A stretch of DNA of 64,000 nucleotides from Fischerella sp. PCC 9431 (GCF_000447295.1 NZ_KE650771.1:4912989-4976988), one strand, 5' to 3'; positions 25,896-34,444 are shown, numbered from the stretch's first letter. Numbers and translations are program-made. The notes: generated by a model from the sequence alone, not told the origin.

Positions 25896-26792
25896 ATGGG
25901 ATATGTAATTGCAACTGCAAATATGAAAGGTGGGGTTGGTAAAACAACTCTCAGTGTCAATATCGCAACTTGTTTAGCGAAAGAACATGGCAAACGAGTA
26001 CTTGTGCTGGACTTAGATAGCCAAATTAGTGCAACACTGAGTCTCATGTCGCCTATGGAGTTTGCGAAGCGCCGGAAACACAGAAAGACATTTCGGTATC
26101 TGATAGATCAAATTATCAATCCAGAACCAGAACAAAAACATACAATTCAAGACATAATTCAATCCCAGGTTTGTAATCTTCCAGGCTTAGATTTATTACC
26201 GGGGGATATTGATTTGTATGATGAATTTGTAGTTTCTGAAATGCTGCACTATCAGGCGATTAATTTAGGTGTAACTGATTTTGAAACTATTTGGAATCGT
26301 TTTGAAAGAGTTTTGCTGAGTAAAGTTTTAGAACCAGTGCGTCAAGCATATGATTTTATCATTTTAGACTGCGCTCCCGGATATAATCTTTTGACTCGTA
26401 GTGCATTAGCTACTAGCAATTTCTATATTCTTCCTGCAAAGCCTGAACCTTTGTCTGTAGTTGGTATTCAGTTATTAGAAAGACGCGTCGCCCAGTTAAA
26501 AGAAAGCCACGAACACGAAGCAAAAATTGATATTCAAATGCTGGGAATTGTGTTTACAATGTCGAATGCGAATTTATTAACTGGTAGATACTACAAACAA
26601 GTGATGCAACGTGTTCATCAAGACTTTGGTGCAGAAAAAATATGTCAAACTCAAATTCCAGTTGATGTGAATGTTGCAAAAGCTGTTGATAGTTTTATGC
26701 CTGTGATTTTAAATGCTCCTCAATCATCTGGTTCTAAATCATTTTCTCAGTTAACCCAAGAATTGTTGCAAAAACTGACAATGTATACATAA
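25896..26792 (+). CDS. ParA family ATPase
   Basis: The 298-residue product is a ParA/MinD-type ATPase with deviant Walker A MKGGVGKTTLSVNIA (residues 10-24), Walker A' VLVLDLDSQISATLSL and Walker B DFIILDCAPGYNLLT. It is not a close copy of the ATPase domain in the divergent fusion gene: it lacks the N-terminal nuclease-like domain and has an insert near residues 48-95. No ParB gene follows it. Divergent pairing suggests it belongs with the fusion operon, perhaps as a second motor, but this is inference. An inverted repeat (26811-26857) closes the gene. Confidence 0.9.
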   Translation: MGYVIATANMKGGVGKTTLSVNIATCLAKEHGKRVLVLDLDSQISATLSLMSPMEFAKRRKHRKTFRYLIDQIINPEPEQKHTIQDIIQSQVCNLPGLDLLPGDIDLYDEFVVSEMLHYQAINLGVTDFETIWNRFERVLLSKVLEPVRQAYDFIILDCAPGYNLLTRSALATSNFYILPAKPEPLSVVGIQLLERRVAQLKESHEHEAKIDIQMLGIVFTMSNANLLTGRYYKQVMQRVHQDFGAEKICQTQIPVDVNVAKAVDSFMPVILNAPQSSGSKSFSQLTQELLQKLTMYT

Positions 26793-26810
26793 TTTAGCGA
26801 AAAAAGTTAG

Positions 26811-26857
26811 TTTGTAGTAAGTACTTTAGTGCTTAAATTATAAGAGCTTACTACAAA
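26811..26857. terminator. Inverted repeat between convergent genes
   Basis: Arms TTTGTAGTAAG (26811-26821) and CTTACTACAAA (26847-26857) are perfect complements across a 25-base AT-rich loop, between the ParA gene and the convergent STAND gene. Probable transcription end; the long loop is unusual for an intrinsic terminator. Confidence 0.45.
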
Positions 26858-26910
26858 TCTAATTCAGCTAATAATTCATCAATTGCAACACTAAAAAGTT
26901 TGAGCAATAT

Positions 26911-29271
26911 TTAAAAATAGCCCATTGCTTTTTGTACTTTTTCAACTTGCTTCGGTGCTTGCATTTCTTGAAATAGACGAATTGCTTCGATGAAATTTTC
27001 TCTGCTTCTGTGCATTTCACCTGTACGTTGATAAGTTAATCCTAGTTGATAATAAGCATTAGCTAAATTAGCTTTAGCACCAATTTTCTGGAGTATTTGT
27101 ATACTTGTTCTGTGACATGAAATAGCTGTAGTATATTCTTGTTGTTCGCGATAAATTTCTGCTAAACAAGCGATCGCTCTACCTTTAATTTGCGTAAAAT
27201 TATTTTCTTCACAATGTACAATAGCTTGTTGGCATATATTTAAAGACTTTTCTAAATTACCTAAATTTTTGTAAGTAAAGGCGAGAGTAGCAAGGCTGTG
27301 TCCTATTCCCCATAAAGTCATTCTGATTGAAGAGGAGATAGAAAGATAAACATTTTCAGCTATAGAAAAAGCCTCAACTAGAGAACCAGTGCAAGAGTGA
27401 ATATAAGCCAGACAACACTGAGAATATATCATATAGTCATCGAGAATGCTTTCTTTTCCCACTAAATAACAAACAGTATCAAAACATTCTTTCGCTTGTG
27501 CAACTTCCCACAATTCCAGTTTGCAAAGTCCTCTATTAAATACTAGAGAAGTTTTTGTTTGCTCAGAAACTAAATCTTGATCTACTATCGCTTCGATGAT
27601 TTGGTAGCAGCGTATCGCTTGTGCAATTTCACCGATGATTCTGTATGTATAGCCTAGCATATTGTAAAGTTTGCTGAGGCTTTCTTGAGATTGGATATGA
27701 TCAATGATGGGAGTAATGACAAAAATTATTTTTTGGGGTAATCCAAGTTGGTAAAATGAACAGCCTAAAGGTAAACCAGTACCCCACTGTTTACCTCTGC
27801 ATTTAGTGATGACATTGGCAGCTTGTTCAAAATCTTCAATTTCTAGATAATGATAATAAGCTTCCAGTGCTGTCAAAGCATCTGTGATATTTTTAACTTC
27901 TGCTACTTGTTGTGTCCAAAATTCCGCTACTTTGCGGTTAACTAATTCCCATTCAGAAGTAGATTTGAGTCTGGCGATCGCTTCTGTACGAATTACAGAA
28001 TGCAGCCAGTATTTTCCTTTTTTAGCTTCGATTAATGATAAATCTTGCAAAGCTCTAATCACACGTCGCCGTTGGGATTCGGCGACATCCCAAAGTAAAC
28101 ATAAAACACCTTCAATTGGAACTGATGTGATGTCTTGATAACGATAGCAACCTAAACGACACAATAATCTATATGCTTCTATATTATTTTTCTGTAACCG
28201 ATTAAATTGAGTAGTAACTAAATCATTTAGTTGTCTTTCATTGAGTAAATCATGACAGTTTTCTTGCCAATAAGCATCTATATCATTACCAAAATCTGTA
28301 GAAATTACACCCCGAATAATTTGCATGGCTTTAGCATTTCCTCCATATGCTTTGCACATTTCACTTAAAGCCAGGGAGTTACAATCAATATTGTAATTAC
28401 TAAAAAATTGTCGCCATGCTTGTTCGTTTAAACCTTCTAAAGTGTAAGTACAAATTTCTATACTAGATTCAGATAAACGTTCGCGACTCGTTACTAAGGT
28501 AATTGAATGTACAGATGAATCGGTTAAGACTCGCAATAATTCCACATAAGCACGACGAGTATTAATAAATTTACCATTTCTATCTAAAGCTGTTTCTAAG
28601 TTGTCAATAAATATGCCGATTTGGTATTTTGGATCTCGTAATTTACGCCGCAGTCGTTCCAAATTAATCCCAAATTCTCGTCCTGGTTCTTCATTAAAAT
28701 CCCGCCGCAACCATTCTTCAACTACACTCTCTGCTGAAGTGATGTTTTGAGTGTCTGTGGCCATCCATAATTCAAGAACTTTATCTAATTTTCGAGTTTT
28801 AAAATACTTGCGGGCTAGAGTTGTCTTACCAACACCCCCTTCTCCCTGAATTAGAATAATTTTTGCTCTTTGACGGAGGATAATATCATTGAGTTCTGCG
28901 ATTTCGCGATCGCGTCCCACAAAGTTAGAGTTAATCGTTTCTAATTGCAACTGATTGACAAGCCCATTACCATTTTGATTTTGGAAATCTGCTTGCAAGT
29001 GTTGGTTTCTCCACCTAGTAATTACCACTGCTTGAAAGTTAGATTTTGATACCTTTTCCCCAGTGATATTTGATAATATCTGCCAAAGTCTAGCACCAAC
29101 TGCTTTGAAGTGAGCTTCTGTATAACCCCGGCTTTTAGCCATCTCTGAGTACTTAAGCCTTTCGTCTTCCCACAATTGGCGAAAAATTATTCTTTGAACT
29201 TTATCTAAGTGTTCTCCTGTATTAATAAAAACTAAATTTTCTAGAAACTCTAAAGCTTCTTCCGTATCCAT
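26911..29271 (-). CDS. STAND NTPase: vMAP-N-type HTH, NB-ARC, TPR
   Basis: The 786-residue protein opens with the helical domain seen in cyanobacterial vWA-MoxR-associated/STAND proteins (residues 1-85; HLDKVQRIIFRQLWEDERL, YSEMAKSRGY). An NB-ARC module follows: FVGRDREIAEL, P-loop GEGGVGKTTLARKYF (143-157), Walker B IGIFIDNLE and sensor LVTSRERL. A winged-helix part (about 350-430) and at least six TPR units up to the C-terminus complete it. Such NLR-like proteins assemble on ligand binding; in bacteria many act in phage defence or signalling. No separate effector domain is fused, so it may control a partner in trans. It converges on the ParA gene and has its own promoter region. Confidence 0.88.
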   Translation of the reverse strand: MDTEEALEFLENLVFINTGEHLDKVQRIIFRQLWEDERLKYSEMAKSRGYTEAHFKAVGARLWQILSNITGEKVSKSNFQAVVITRWRNQHLQADFQNQNGNGLVNQLQLETINSNFVGRDREIAELNDIILRQRAKIILIQGEGGVGKTTLARKYFKTRKLDKVLELWMATDTQNITSAESVVEEWLRRDFNEEPGREFGINLERLRRKLRDPKYQIGIFIDNLETALDRNGKFINTRRAYVELLRVLTDSSVHSITLVTSRERLSESSIEICTYTLEGLNEQAWRQFFSNYNIDCNSLALSEMCKAYGGNAKAMQIIRGVISTDFGNDIDAYWQENCHDLLNERQLNDLVTTQFNRLQKNNIEAYRLLCRLGCYRYQDITSVPIEGVLCLLWDVAESQRRRVIRALQDLSLIEAKKGKYWLHSVIRTEAIARLKSTSEWELVNRKVAEFWTQQVAEVKNITDALTALEAYYHYLEIEDFEQAANVITKCRGKQWGTGLPLGCSFYQLGLPQKIIFVITPIIDHIQSQESLSKLYNMLGYTYRIIGEIAQAIRCYQIIEAIVDQDLVSEQTKTSLVFNRGLCKLELWEVAQAKECFDTVCYLVGKESILDDYMIYSQCCLAYIHSCTGSLVEAFSIAENVYLSISSSIRMTLWGIGHSLATLAFTYKNLGNLEKSLNICQQAIVHCEENNFTQIKGRAIACLAEIYREQQEYTTAISCHRTSIQILQKIGAKANLANAYYQLGLTYQRTGEMHRSRENFIEAIRLFQEMQAPKQVEKVQKAMGYF

Positions 29272-29631
29272 TGCTAAGTTAGTGTATCATTTTATGTATT
29301 ATAACGAGAGTTTTCCTACTTTTTCCTACTAAATTAGGACGATAAAATACTTTTTTTTGATGGTAGTAAAATACCTATAACCAGCTGAAAATTAGTTTCT
29401 GTTGTATTACCTTTGTAATTAAGACTGATCAATTTCAGTTACACCGAACTGAATGTGGTTGAGGAGAGTCTGAAGCGGGTTTTGATAAATAGCCTGTCTT
29501 TATGTATATAAATATCATTATCACACCCGCCTGTAAAGTTGTTGATCGTTGGTTGTTAGTTATTTCTTGCAAGAAATTTTACCACAATTTAATAGCTATT
29601 CAGTAATTATTCACCTTACAGGAGAGCAATA
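29272..29631. promoter_or_regulatory. Intergenic region with two inverted repeats
   Basis: 360 bases between divergent genes. It contains an imperfect stem (29475-29487, GCGGGTTTTGATA, with 29519-29530, TATCACACCCGC) and a perfect 16-base palindrome at 29562-29577. Both lie upstream of the small gene at 29632 and could be operator or leader structures. No gene is seen. Confidence 0.45.
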
Positions 29632-29883
29632 ATGTTAGATCAAGGTTGCCATCATGATTGCAATCAAAGCAATTGTCCTTTTGCAAAAGACGCTCATAAT
29701 GCAAACAGATATGTCTGCTTAAAATGTGGTATTGAGCGCAATATCAATAATACATTTGGCTCGTTCTGGCTGCTTGTGTTGGCTATATTGATTGTATTCC
29801 TGCTGTTAACTCAAAAAAATCAACAAAACGAACCACAGGAACAACAACAGAATTTATTAGAGTTTACCCAGTCAGCCAATTAA
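29632..29883 (+). CDS. Small Cys-rich single-span membrane protein
   Basis: This 83-residue protein begins with a Cys/His cluster (CHHDCNQSNCPF, then YVCLKCGIE), enough for a small zinc-ribbon or Fe-S-like site in the first 40 residues. A single membrane helix (FWLLVLAILIVFLLLT, about 46-61) and a Gln-rich tail follow. A CAGGAGAG ribosome-binding site lies 8 bases before the ATG, unusually strong for this region. It is probably co-transcribed with the next small membrane-protein gene (36-base gap). No family with known function is recognised. Confidence 0.7.
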   Translation: MLDQGCHHDCNQSNCPFAKDAHNANRYVCLKCGIERNINNTFGSFWLLVLAILIVFLLLTQKNQQNEPQEQQQNLLEFTQSAN

Positions 29884-29919
29884 TTCTCGATATTCGTCCA
29901 CCCATCTAGGGTAAAAGTT

Positions 29920-30147
29920 ATGACCACTGATCAATATACACCTTTGTTTAGACTAGTGTCTAAATTCCTGAAATACTTTTTGTTAACCTTATTTGGTTTT
30001 GCGATCGCCTATATTTTATCTACAAGTTTGGGTATTTTAGATATTGTTCCCATACTTGTGCTTTTACTGCAACGTCTGGTTCTTCCCTTGGGAATTATTC
30101 TGTTGTGTTTAATTGTCATAACTGTGCTTTGGGAATCATTACGTTAA
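29920..30147 (+). CDS. Small membrane protein with two spans
   Basis: The 75-residue product has two hydrophobic helices (FLLTLFGFAIAYILSTSLGI and PLGIILLCLIVITVLWES) joined by a leucine-rich loop that may also insert in the membrane. Function unknown. It follows the Cys-rich small protein by 36 bases and is ended by a clear hairpin terminator (30156-30186), so the two genes make a compact operon of membrane micro-proteins. Confidence 0.65.
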   Translation: MTTDQYTPLFRLVSKFLKYFLLTLFGFAIAYILSTSLGILDIVPILVLLLQRLVLPLGIILLCLIVITVLWESLR

Positions 30148-30155
30148 ACATATCA

Positions 30156-30186
30156 AAAACCCGATTTCTCTAAGAAATCGGGTTTT
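30156..30186 (+). terminator. Intrinsic terminator
   Basis: Perfect 14-base arms (AAAACCCGATTTCT, 30156-30169, and its complement 30173-30186) with a CTA loop and a TTTT tail, 9 bases after the stop codon. Confidence 0.85.
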
Positions 30187-30202
30187 CCATCCTGCGTATA
30201 AA

Positions 30203-30246
30203 TCAGTTATCAGTTATCAGTTATCAGTTATTAGTTATTAGTTATC
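30203..30246. repeat. CAGTTAT heptamer repeat
   Basis: About six tandem copies of CAGTTAT/TAGTTAT directly after the terminator; related AACTGT-type repeats continue to about 30303. Confidence 0.85.
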
Positions 30247-30308
30247 ATACAATTCTCATTATATTTCCCTGTTAACTGTCAACTCTTAACTGTTAACTGT
30301 CCACTGAC

Positions 30309-30756
30309 TTAACCTTTCACACAAACAACTTGCTTGAGTGTAGCTACAACTTCTACTAAATCAGCTTGGTTTGCCATTACTTGATCAATAGGTTTATACG
30401 CACCAGGAATTTCATCTAAAACACCTGTGTCTTTGCGACATTCTACGCCCTTTGTTTGCTCGATTAAATCATCAAGAGTATAGACATTTTTTGCCTTATT
30501 TCTTGATAGTAAGCGTCCAGCACCGTGGCTACAAGAACAGAAACTATTAGCACAACCTTTACCTTTGACAATAAAGGATTTTGCCCCCATCGAACCAGGG
30601 ATAATGCCATAATCTTCTGTTTGGGCGCGAACTGCACCTTTGCGAGTGTAGTGAAGCTACATTTTTTGCCATCTTGGTTTCTTCTGAACCCAAGGGGTGG
30701 TTTGCCCAAGATAAAACTGGGGATGCTGTGGAGATTTCTAATTTTTCGTAAGGCAT
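30309..30756 (-). pseudogene. rtcB: rtcB RNA ligase relic with large internal deletion
   Basis: The N-terminal 35 residues of RtcB (MPYEKLEI, PVLSWANHPLGSEETKMAKN) read from 30756. Near 30655 the sequence jumps into another frame that encodes the C-terminal end: LHYTRKGAVRAQTEDYG, IPGSMGAKSFIVKGKG, NSFCSCSHGAGRLLSR and the tail to 30309. Intact RtcB is about 400 residues; roughly 250 are missing, including the metal-binding Cys/His centre. The protein cannot be a ligase. The remaining coding parts are little decayed, so the deletion seems recent or the C-terminal part is still made. An intact copy may lie elsewhere in the genome. Confidence 0.85.
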
Positions 30757-31010
30757 ATTTTTACAAAATTAATCGCTAGTATTTGCTTGGTAGTTGTTGA
30801 CAAAAGATAAGAAGTCATAAAAATAACTGATCATAGCTTTTGAAATCATAAATAAAATAGCTACCTTTAGCAGGTAGTTGTTTGGTATTATATTTGTAGT
30901 GCACATGTAATCTAAATGTCAATCTGATTTTTCAATAAAAAGACTGCTTTAACGAAAATATATTAAAATTTGTAAATAAAATGAATGTTTTATAGATACA
31001 CCTTAATCCT

Positions 31011-31928
31011 ATGGCGGTTCGTAATAACACAATCTGGGAGCGCTTTTTATCGCCTTTAGTAAGTCTTTTCATCAATGAAGAAGAGTTACAGCGTTACGCC
31101 AAGAGTGTGGATTGGGAGAAAGAAAGCGATCGCTTCCGACGTGCTGATGTGACAATCCCTAATTACTATAGTAGCCAAAATTTCCACGGCATAAAAGGCG
31201 GATATCTCAACTCTGGTGCGGCGGTTAGCTACGATGCTGTTACCCAATACGTTTTACCACCAAATGAAACTTGGGTACGTCAAGCTTTGATTGATGTGAT
31301 CAAAGTCGTACCACAACGGATAATAGACTTAGGTTGTGGTACAGGTTCGACAACATTAATGCTTAAGCAGGCTTTTCCTGACGCTGAGATTATTGGTTTG
31401 GATTTATCCCCTTACATGTTAGTCAGAGCTGCCCATAAAGCCGAAAGTGCTAATTTACATATACACTGGCGACATGGAGATGCGGAAAATACGAAGTTGT
31501 CAAGTAACTCTTTTGACTTAGTGACAGCGAGTCTGTTGTTTCACGAGACACCAACAGCAATTTCTCAGGCGATTCTGCATGAAGCATTTCGCTTATTACG
31601 CGTTGGTGGACAAGTGGTAATCTTAGATGGGAACCAAAAGACCCTACGTCAAACAGAATGGCTTAATGATGTATTTGAGGAACCTTATATTCGTGAGTAT
31701 GCAAATGGTAGTGTGGATGCATGGATGGGTGCAGCAGGATTTGCAGCAGTACAAACTCAGGATGTATGGTGGACAAATCAGGTGACTAGTGCTACAAAAC
31801 CAATTTCCACAACAGAAGAAACTGTGCAAACACGAGTGCGACAGTATACTCCAACCTCACCAGATAGCATACTAGATAATAACGATTTACAGGGTTTTCC
31901 ATCTCCAGCTTTTGTATCAAACCCATGA
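31011..31928 (+). CDS. Class I SAM-dependent methyltransferase
   Basis: The 305-residue product has a seven-strand methyltransferase core: motif I RIIDLGCGTGSTTLML, motif II acidic IIGLDLSPYM, post-motif GDAENTKLSSNSFDLVTA and RLLRVGGQVVILD (about residues 100-205). The N-terminal 90 residues (LSPLVSLFINEEELQRYAKS) and the C-terminal Thr-rich tail are extensions. It resembles the UbiE/COQ5-like group, but the substrate is unknown. Its stop overlaps the start of the HAD gene by 4 bases, so the two are translationally coupled. Confidence 0.88.
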   Translation: MAVRNNTIWERFLSPLVSLFINEEELQRYAKSVDWEKESDRFRRADVTIPNYYSSQNFHGIKGGYLNSGAAVSYDAVTQYVLPPNETWVRQALIDVIKVVPQRIIDLGCGTGSTTLMLKQAFPDAEIIGLDLSPYMLVRAAHKAESANLHIHWRHGDAENTKLSSNSFDLVTASLLFHETPTAISQAILHEAFRLLRVGGQVVILDGNQKTLRQTEWLNDVFEEPYIREYANGSVDAWMGAAGFAAVQTQDVWWTNQVTSATKPISTTEETVQTRVRQYTPTSPDSILDNNDLQGFPSPAFVSNP

Positions 31929-32653
31929 CTTTAAAGGCAGTTCTATTTGATTTTAATGGCGTCATCATTGATGATGAATCCATCCACCTCCAACTAATTG
32001 ATGAGATTCTGATTCAAGAAAATCTCCAACCTCAACGTCGAGATGAACGCCAAGCTTCTCTCGGTCGAAGCGATCGCGCCTGTTTTCAGGATTTACTAAC
32101 TCGTCGCGGTAGAGTTATGAGTGAACAGTACTTAACTCAACTTTTGACCAAAAAGGCACAGTTATATGCACAGGAAATAGAAAAACTTGAAAAATTGCCT
32201 TTGTATCCGGGTTTAGATGACTTGCTCTTTCAAGTGCGATCGCGCAACTTAAACTTAGCCTTAGTCAGTGGTGCTATTCGTAAAGAGATCGAACTCGTTT
32301 TAGAACTTGCAGAACTCACTGAATACTTTCCTGTAATTGTCGCTGGAGATGACATCACCACAAGTAAACCAGAACCCGATGGTTACTTGTTAGCAGTAGA
32401 ACGCCTCAACCAAGCATATCCAACGTTGAACCTACAACCAAACGAGTGTTTAGCAATTGAAGATACCCCAGCTGGTATTCAAGCAGCAAAACGTGCTGGG
32501 ATGCAAGTTGTGGGTATAGCGAATACTTACCCCTTCCATATGCTTCAGCGTCTAGCAAATTGGACTGTAGATTATCTCACTGATTTAGAACTAGAACGCA
32601 TCCAGGAACTATATTCACAAAAACAGTGCCAACCAACCGCAGGTGAGTGTTAA
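31925..32653 (+). CDS. HAD-superfamily hydrolase, beta-phosphoglucomutase-like, with Asp-to-Asn change
   Basis: The 242-residue product has the HAD core and helical cap of the beta-phosphoglucomutase/phosphatase subfamily: motif I FDFNGVIIDDE, motif II LALVSGAIRKE, motif III Lys in TTSKPEPDGYLLA and motif IV LAIEDTPAGIQAAKRAGM. In motif I the usual DxD is DFN: nucleophile Asp9 stays but the general acid/base Asp at 11 is Asn. This should lower or alter phosphate turnover. Coupled by a 4-base overlap to the methyltransferase gene and followed by tRNA-Ala. Substrate unknown. Confidence 0.88.
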   Translation: MTLKAVLFDFNGVIIDDESIHLQLIDEILIQENLQPQRRDERQASLGRSDRACFQDLLTRRGRVMSEQYLTQLLTKKAQLYAQEIEKLEKLPLYPGLDDLLFQVRSRNLNLALVSGAIRKEIELVLELAELTEYFPVIVAGDDITTSKPEPDGYLLAVERLNQAYPTLNLQPNECLAIEDTPAGIQAAKRAGMQVVGIANTYPFHMLQRLANWTVDYLTDLELERIQELYSQKQCQPTAGEC

Positions 32654-32738
32654 CATAGGAAATTGTTGATAGTTTGTGGTTAATTGTGATTAGTTGCTTG
32701 AAGCTAACAATTTATACCCAATAAACAACAACCAATCT

Positions 32739-32811
32739 GGGGAATTAGCTCAGCTGGTAGAGCGCTGCGATCGCACCGCAGAGGTCAGGGGTTCGAGTCT
32801 CCTATTCTCCA
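32739..32811 (+). tRNA. trnA: tRNA-Ala(CGC)
   Basis: A full cloverleaf of 73 bases: acceptor GGGGAAT with ATTCTCC, D arm GCTC/GAGC, anticodon stem CTGCG/CGCAG around loop ATCGCAC (anticodon CGC, codon GCG), variable AGGTC, T arm with TTCGAGT, discriminator A. The third acceptor pair is G-T, the G3:U70 identity element of alanine tRNA. CCA is not encoded. A HIP1 sequence GCGATCGC runs through the anticodon stem and loop. Repeats resembling transposon ends begin immediately after it. Confidence 0.95.
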
Positions 32812-32940
32812 TTTGTCCATTAAATTATGATTGTCCAATTTAAAGAATTCTTGTCCAATTTTACTAAGCTAAGGGGCATATATTACGTATATTCGAGGCT
32901 TTCAGATCTTTAAGTCAGTTTTAAAGAATTATTGTCCAAA
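32812..32940. mobile_element. Possible transposon end: TTGTCCA repeats next to tRNA
   Basis: Four direct copies of TTGTCCA (32813, 32831, 32851, 32932) start right after the tRNA. Two lie in a 20-base repeat TTTAAAGAATTnTTGTCCAA (32839-32858, 32920-32939). A terminal TGT and several spaced transposase-site-like repeats beside a tRNA resemble the ends of Tn7-like elements, including CRISPR-associated transposons of cyanobacteria. No transposase, Cas gene or opposite end is found in the window, so this is a solo end or a different repeat. Confidence 0.45.
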
Positions 32941-33399
32941 AAAATGTGTAGCAAAACTTGGTTAATCAGTTAAATACATAAACCCAAAGCTCTTTAACTG
33001 CAAATTATTAAATGGTTTTATATTATCCCAAAACTTTATTTTGCTAATTAAATATAGCTTTCAAGCGATTTACCCACACTATAATTACAAAAAGTAAATA
33101 CCTCTTACTTTTAGTCTTTTAACTGAAGCAAAGGCTACATTAATATAAAGAGGCTGCCTTATGTTGTGCGATCGCAGTACTCCTTTCAAACCACCCCCTA
33201 GCTGCCTAGATTGAAGTTCTGAGAAAATGATTGATGGGATAATGCCATGAAAGCCTTTTGTAGCAACTGTAGCAAGAGGCTTTGAGTAGGATGCTTGTCA
33301 AACGGATAATCCATTGCTATATTGTAGATACTCTGTATATACTTTGATTTGAAAAAGGCAGAGTATGCAGATCTGTTTCGCTAGATGGAGATTCAGACT
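32941..33399. promoter_or_regulatory. Intergenic region and putative MazE operator
   Basis: No gene is seen in this AT-rich stretch after the repeats. An inverted repeat ATACTCTG (33328-33335) / CAGAGTAT (33359-33366) sits 34-72 bases before the mazE start and would suit an autoregulatory operator of the toxin-antitoxin pair. Confidence 0.45.
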
Positions 33400-33642
33400 A
33401 TGGTTGCGACTGTTGCAAAGTGGGGGAACAGTCTTGCTATTCGTATTCCGCAGAATTTAGCCAAAGAGATCAATTTAACCGAAGGATCTGAGATAGATCT
33501 TAGCGTAGTAGATGGAACTCTAGTAATAAAGCCCAGAAGCCAAAAGCGTTACTCACTGGATGAGCTGATCAAGGAAATCACACCGGAGAATCTCCACACT
33601 GAGATTGATAGTGGAATAGCGGTGGGGAATGAAGTTTGGTAG
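33400..33642 (+). CDS. mazE: MazE-like antitoxin (AbrB/SpoVT fold)
   Basis: About 80 residues: MVATVAKWGNSLAIRIPQN, EINLTEGSEIDLSVVDGTLVI and a C-terminal toxin-neutralising tail (YSLDELIKEITPENLHTEI). The N-terminal swapped-hairpin barrel dimer binds its own promoter and the tail blocks MazF. ATG 33400 is preferred, because GGAG (33387-33390) is 9 bases upstream and the family starts just before KWGNS; an ATG at 33385 adds five residues. The stop overlaps the start of the toxin gene by 7 bases, assuring coupled synthesis. Confidence 0.9.
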   Translation: MVATVAKWGNSLAIRIPQNLAKEINLTEGSEIDLSVVDGTLVIKPRSQKRYSLDELIKEITPENLHTEIDSGIAVGNEVW

Positions 33643-33980
33643 CACAAGCAATATATATTCCGAGCCGGGGAGACATCGTTTATCTGGACTTTGATCCAAC
33701 CAAAGGGCATGAGCAGAGAGGGCATAGACCTGCTTTTGTGATCTCGCCTCTTGGTTATAACGAAAGAAGCTCTCTGGCTTTGTTTATGCCGATTACGAAA
33801 CAACAAAAAGGGTATCCTTTTGAGGTTCTCTTGCCATCTGGATTTAAGATCCAGGGGGTTATTCTTTCAGATCAGATCAAATGCTTAGACTGGAAGGCTC
33901 GTGTTATTCAATTTGTCGAGGTTGCACCGGAAAGTGTGATTGAGGAAGTACAAGCCAAAATCGAGCCGTTGTTGCTGTAA
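33636..33980 (+). CDS. mazF: MazF-family mRNA interferase toxin
   Basis: The 114-residue product matches MazF/PemK along its length: RGDIVYLDFDPTKGHEQRGH, RPAFVISP, the SH3-like strand ALFMPITKQQKGYPFEVLLP and LSDQIKCLDWKAR, including the Arg and Thr residues of the active site. It cuts single-stranded RNA at a short sequence unless bound by MazE. The TTG at 33636 is the only start that keeps the full N-terminal strand; GTGGGG a few bases earlier can serve as ribosome-binding site. It is intact, with no sign of decay. Confidence 0.93.
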   Translation: MVAQAIYIPSRGDIVYLDFDPTKGHEQRGHRPAFVISPLGYNERSSLALFMPITKQQKGYPFEVLLPSGFKIQGVILSDQIKCLDWKARVIQFVEVAPESVIEEVQAKIEPLLL

Positions 33981-34444
33981 AAATCATTTGAGCATTTGTC
34001 AGCCGCCCAATAACTGCGCTGCACTCGAACACCTAATATGGTCGGTTGAGTTGTAAAGGTTATCTGCGTCCGGTGAAAGCGAACGTTACCGCGATCGCAA
34101 AAAGTATCTACCAAAGGCGATCGCACCCAAGCTAACAATACGCTGGCGATCGCCTTCACTAAATGATGTCAAATTTGTGCCAGTTACGTAAGCCTTAGCG
34201 TTCGAGAGGCTTATAATTAATACTTTTCATAAAATACTGTTTGCTTATCGGCTTACAGTACTTTTATTGTCATTTTCAGAATAGTATGGCATACTCAAAC
34301 AAAATACACTAACTCGACCGAATTGCAGTAGATTATTTTGATTGTCTACGCGCCTCAGTAGTTAAAAGCAATTAACTACCAAGACGCGGATGTTGATCTG
34401 CATTTTGATTGGGGAACTGCTAAATACGGTGTGAAAAATTCATA
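33981..34444. other. Intergenic region without recognisable gene
   Basis: 464 bases after mazF. It contains HIP1-like GCGATCGC-type sites (for example near 34090, 34118 and 34145) and a GC-richer stretch at about 34000-34110 unlike its AT-rich flanks. No gene, tRNA or clear inverted repeat is seen. Confidence 0.5.

Noticed and set aside
32812-34444. Complete CRISPR-associated transposon downstream of tRNA-Ala
   Set aside because: Only one end-like repeat cluster is seen; no tnsB, tnsC, tniQ, cas12k or CRISPR repeat occurs in the window.
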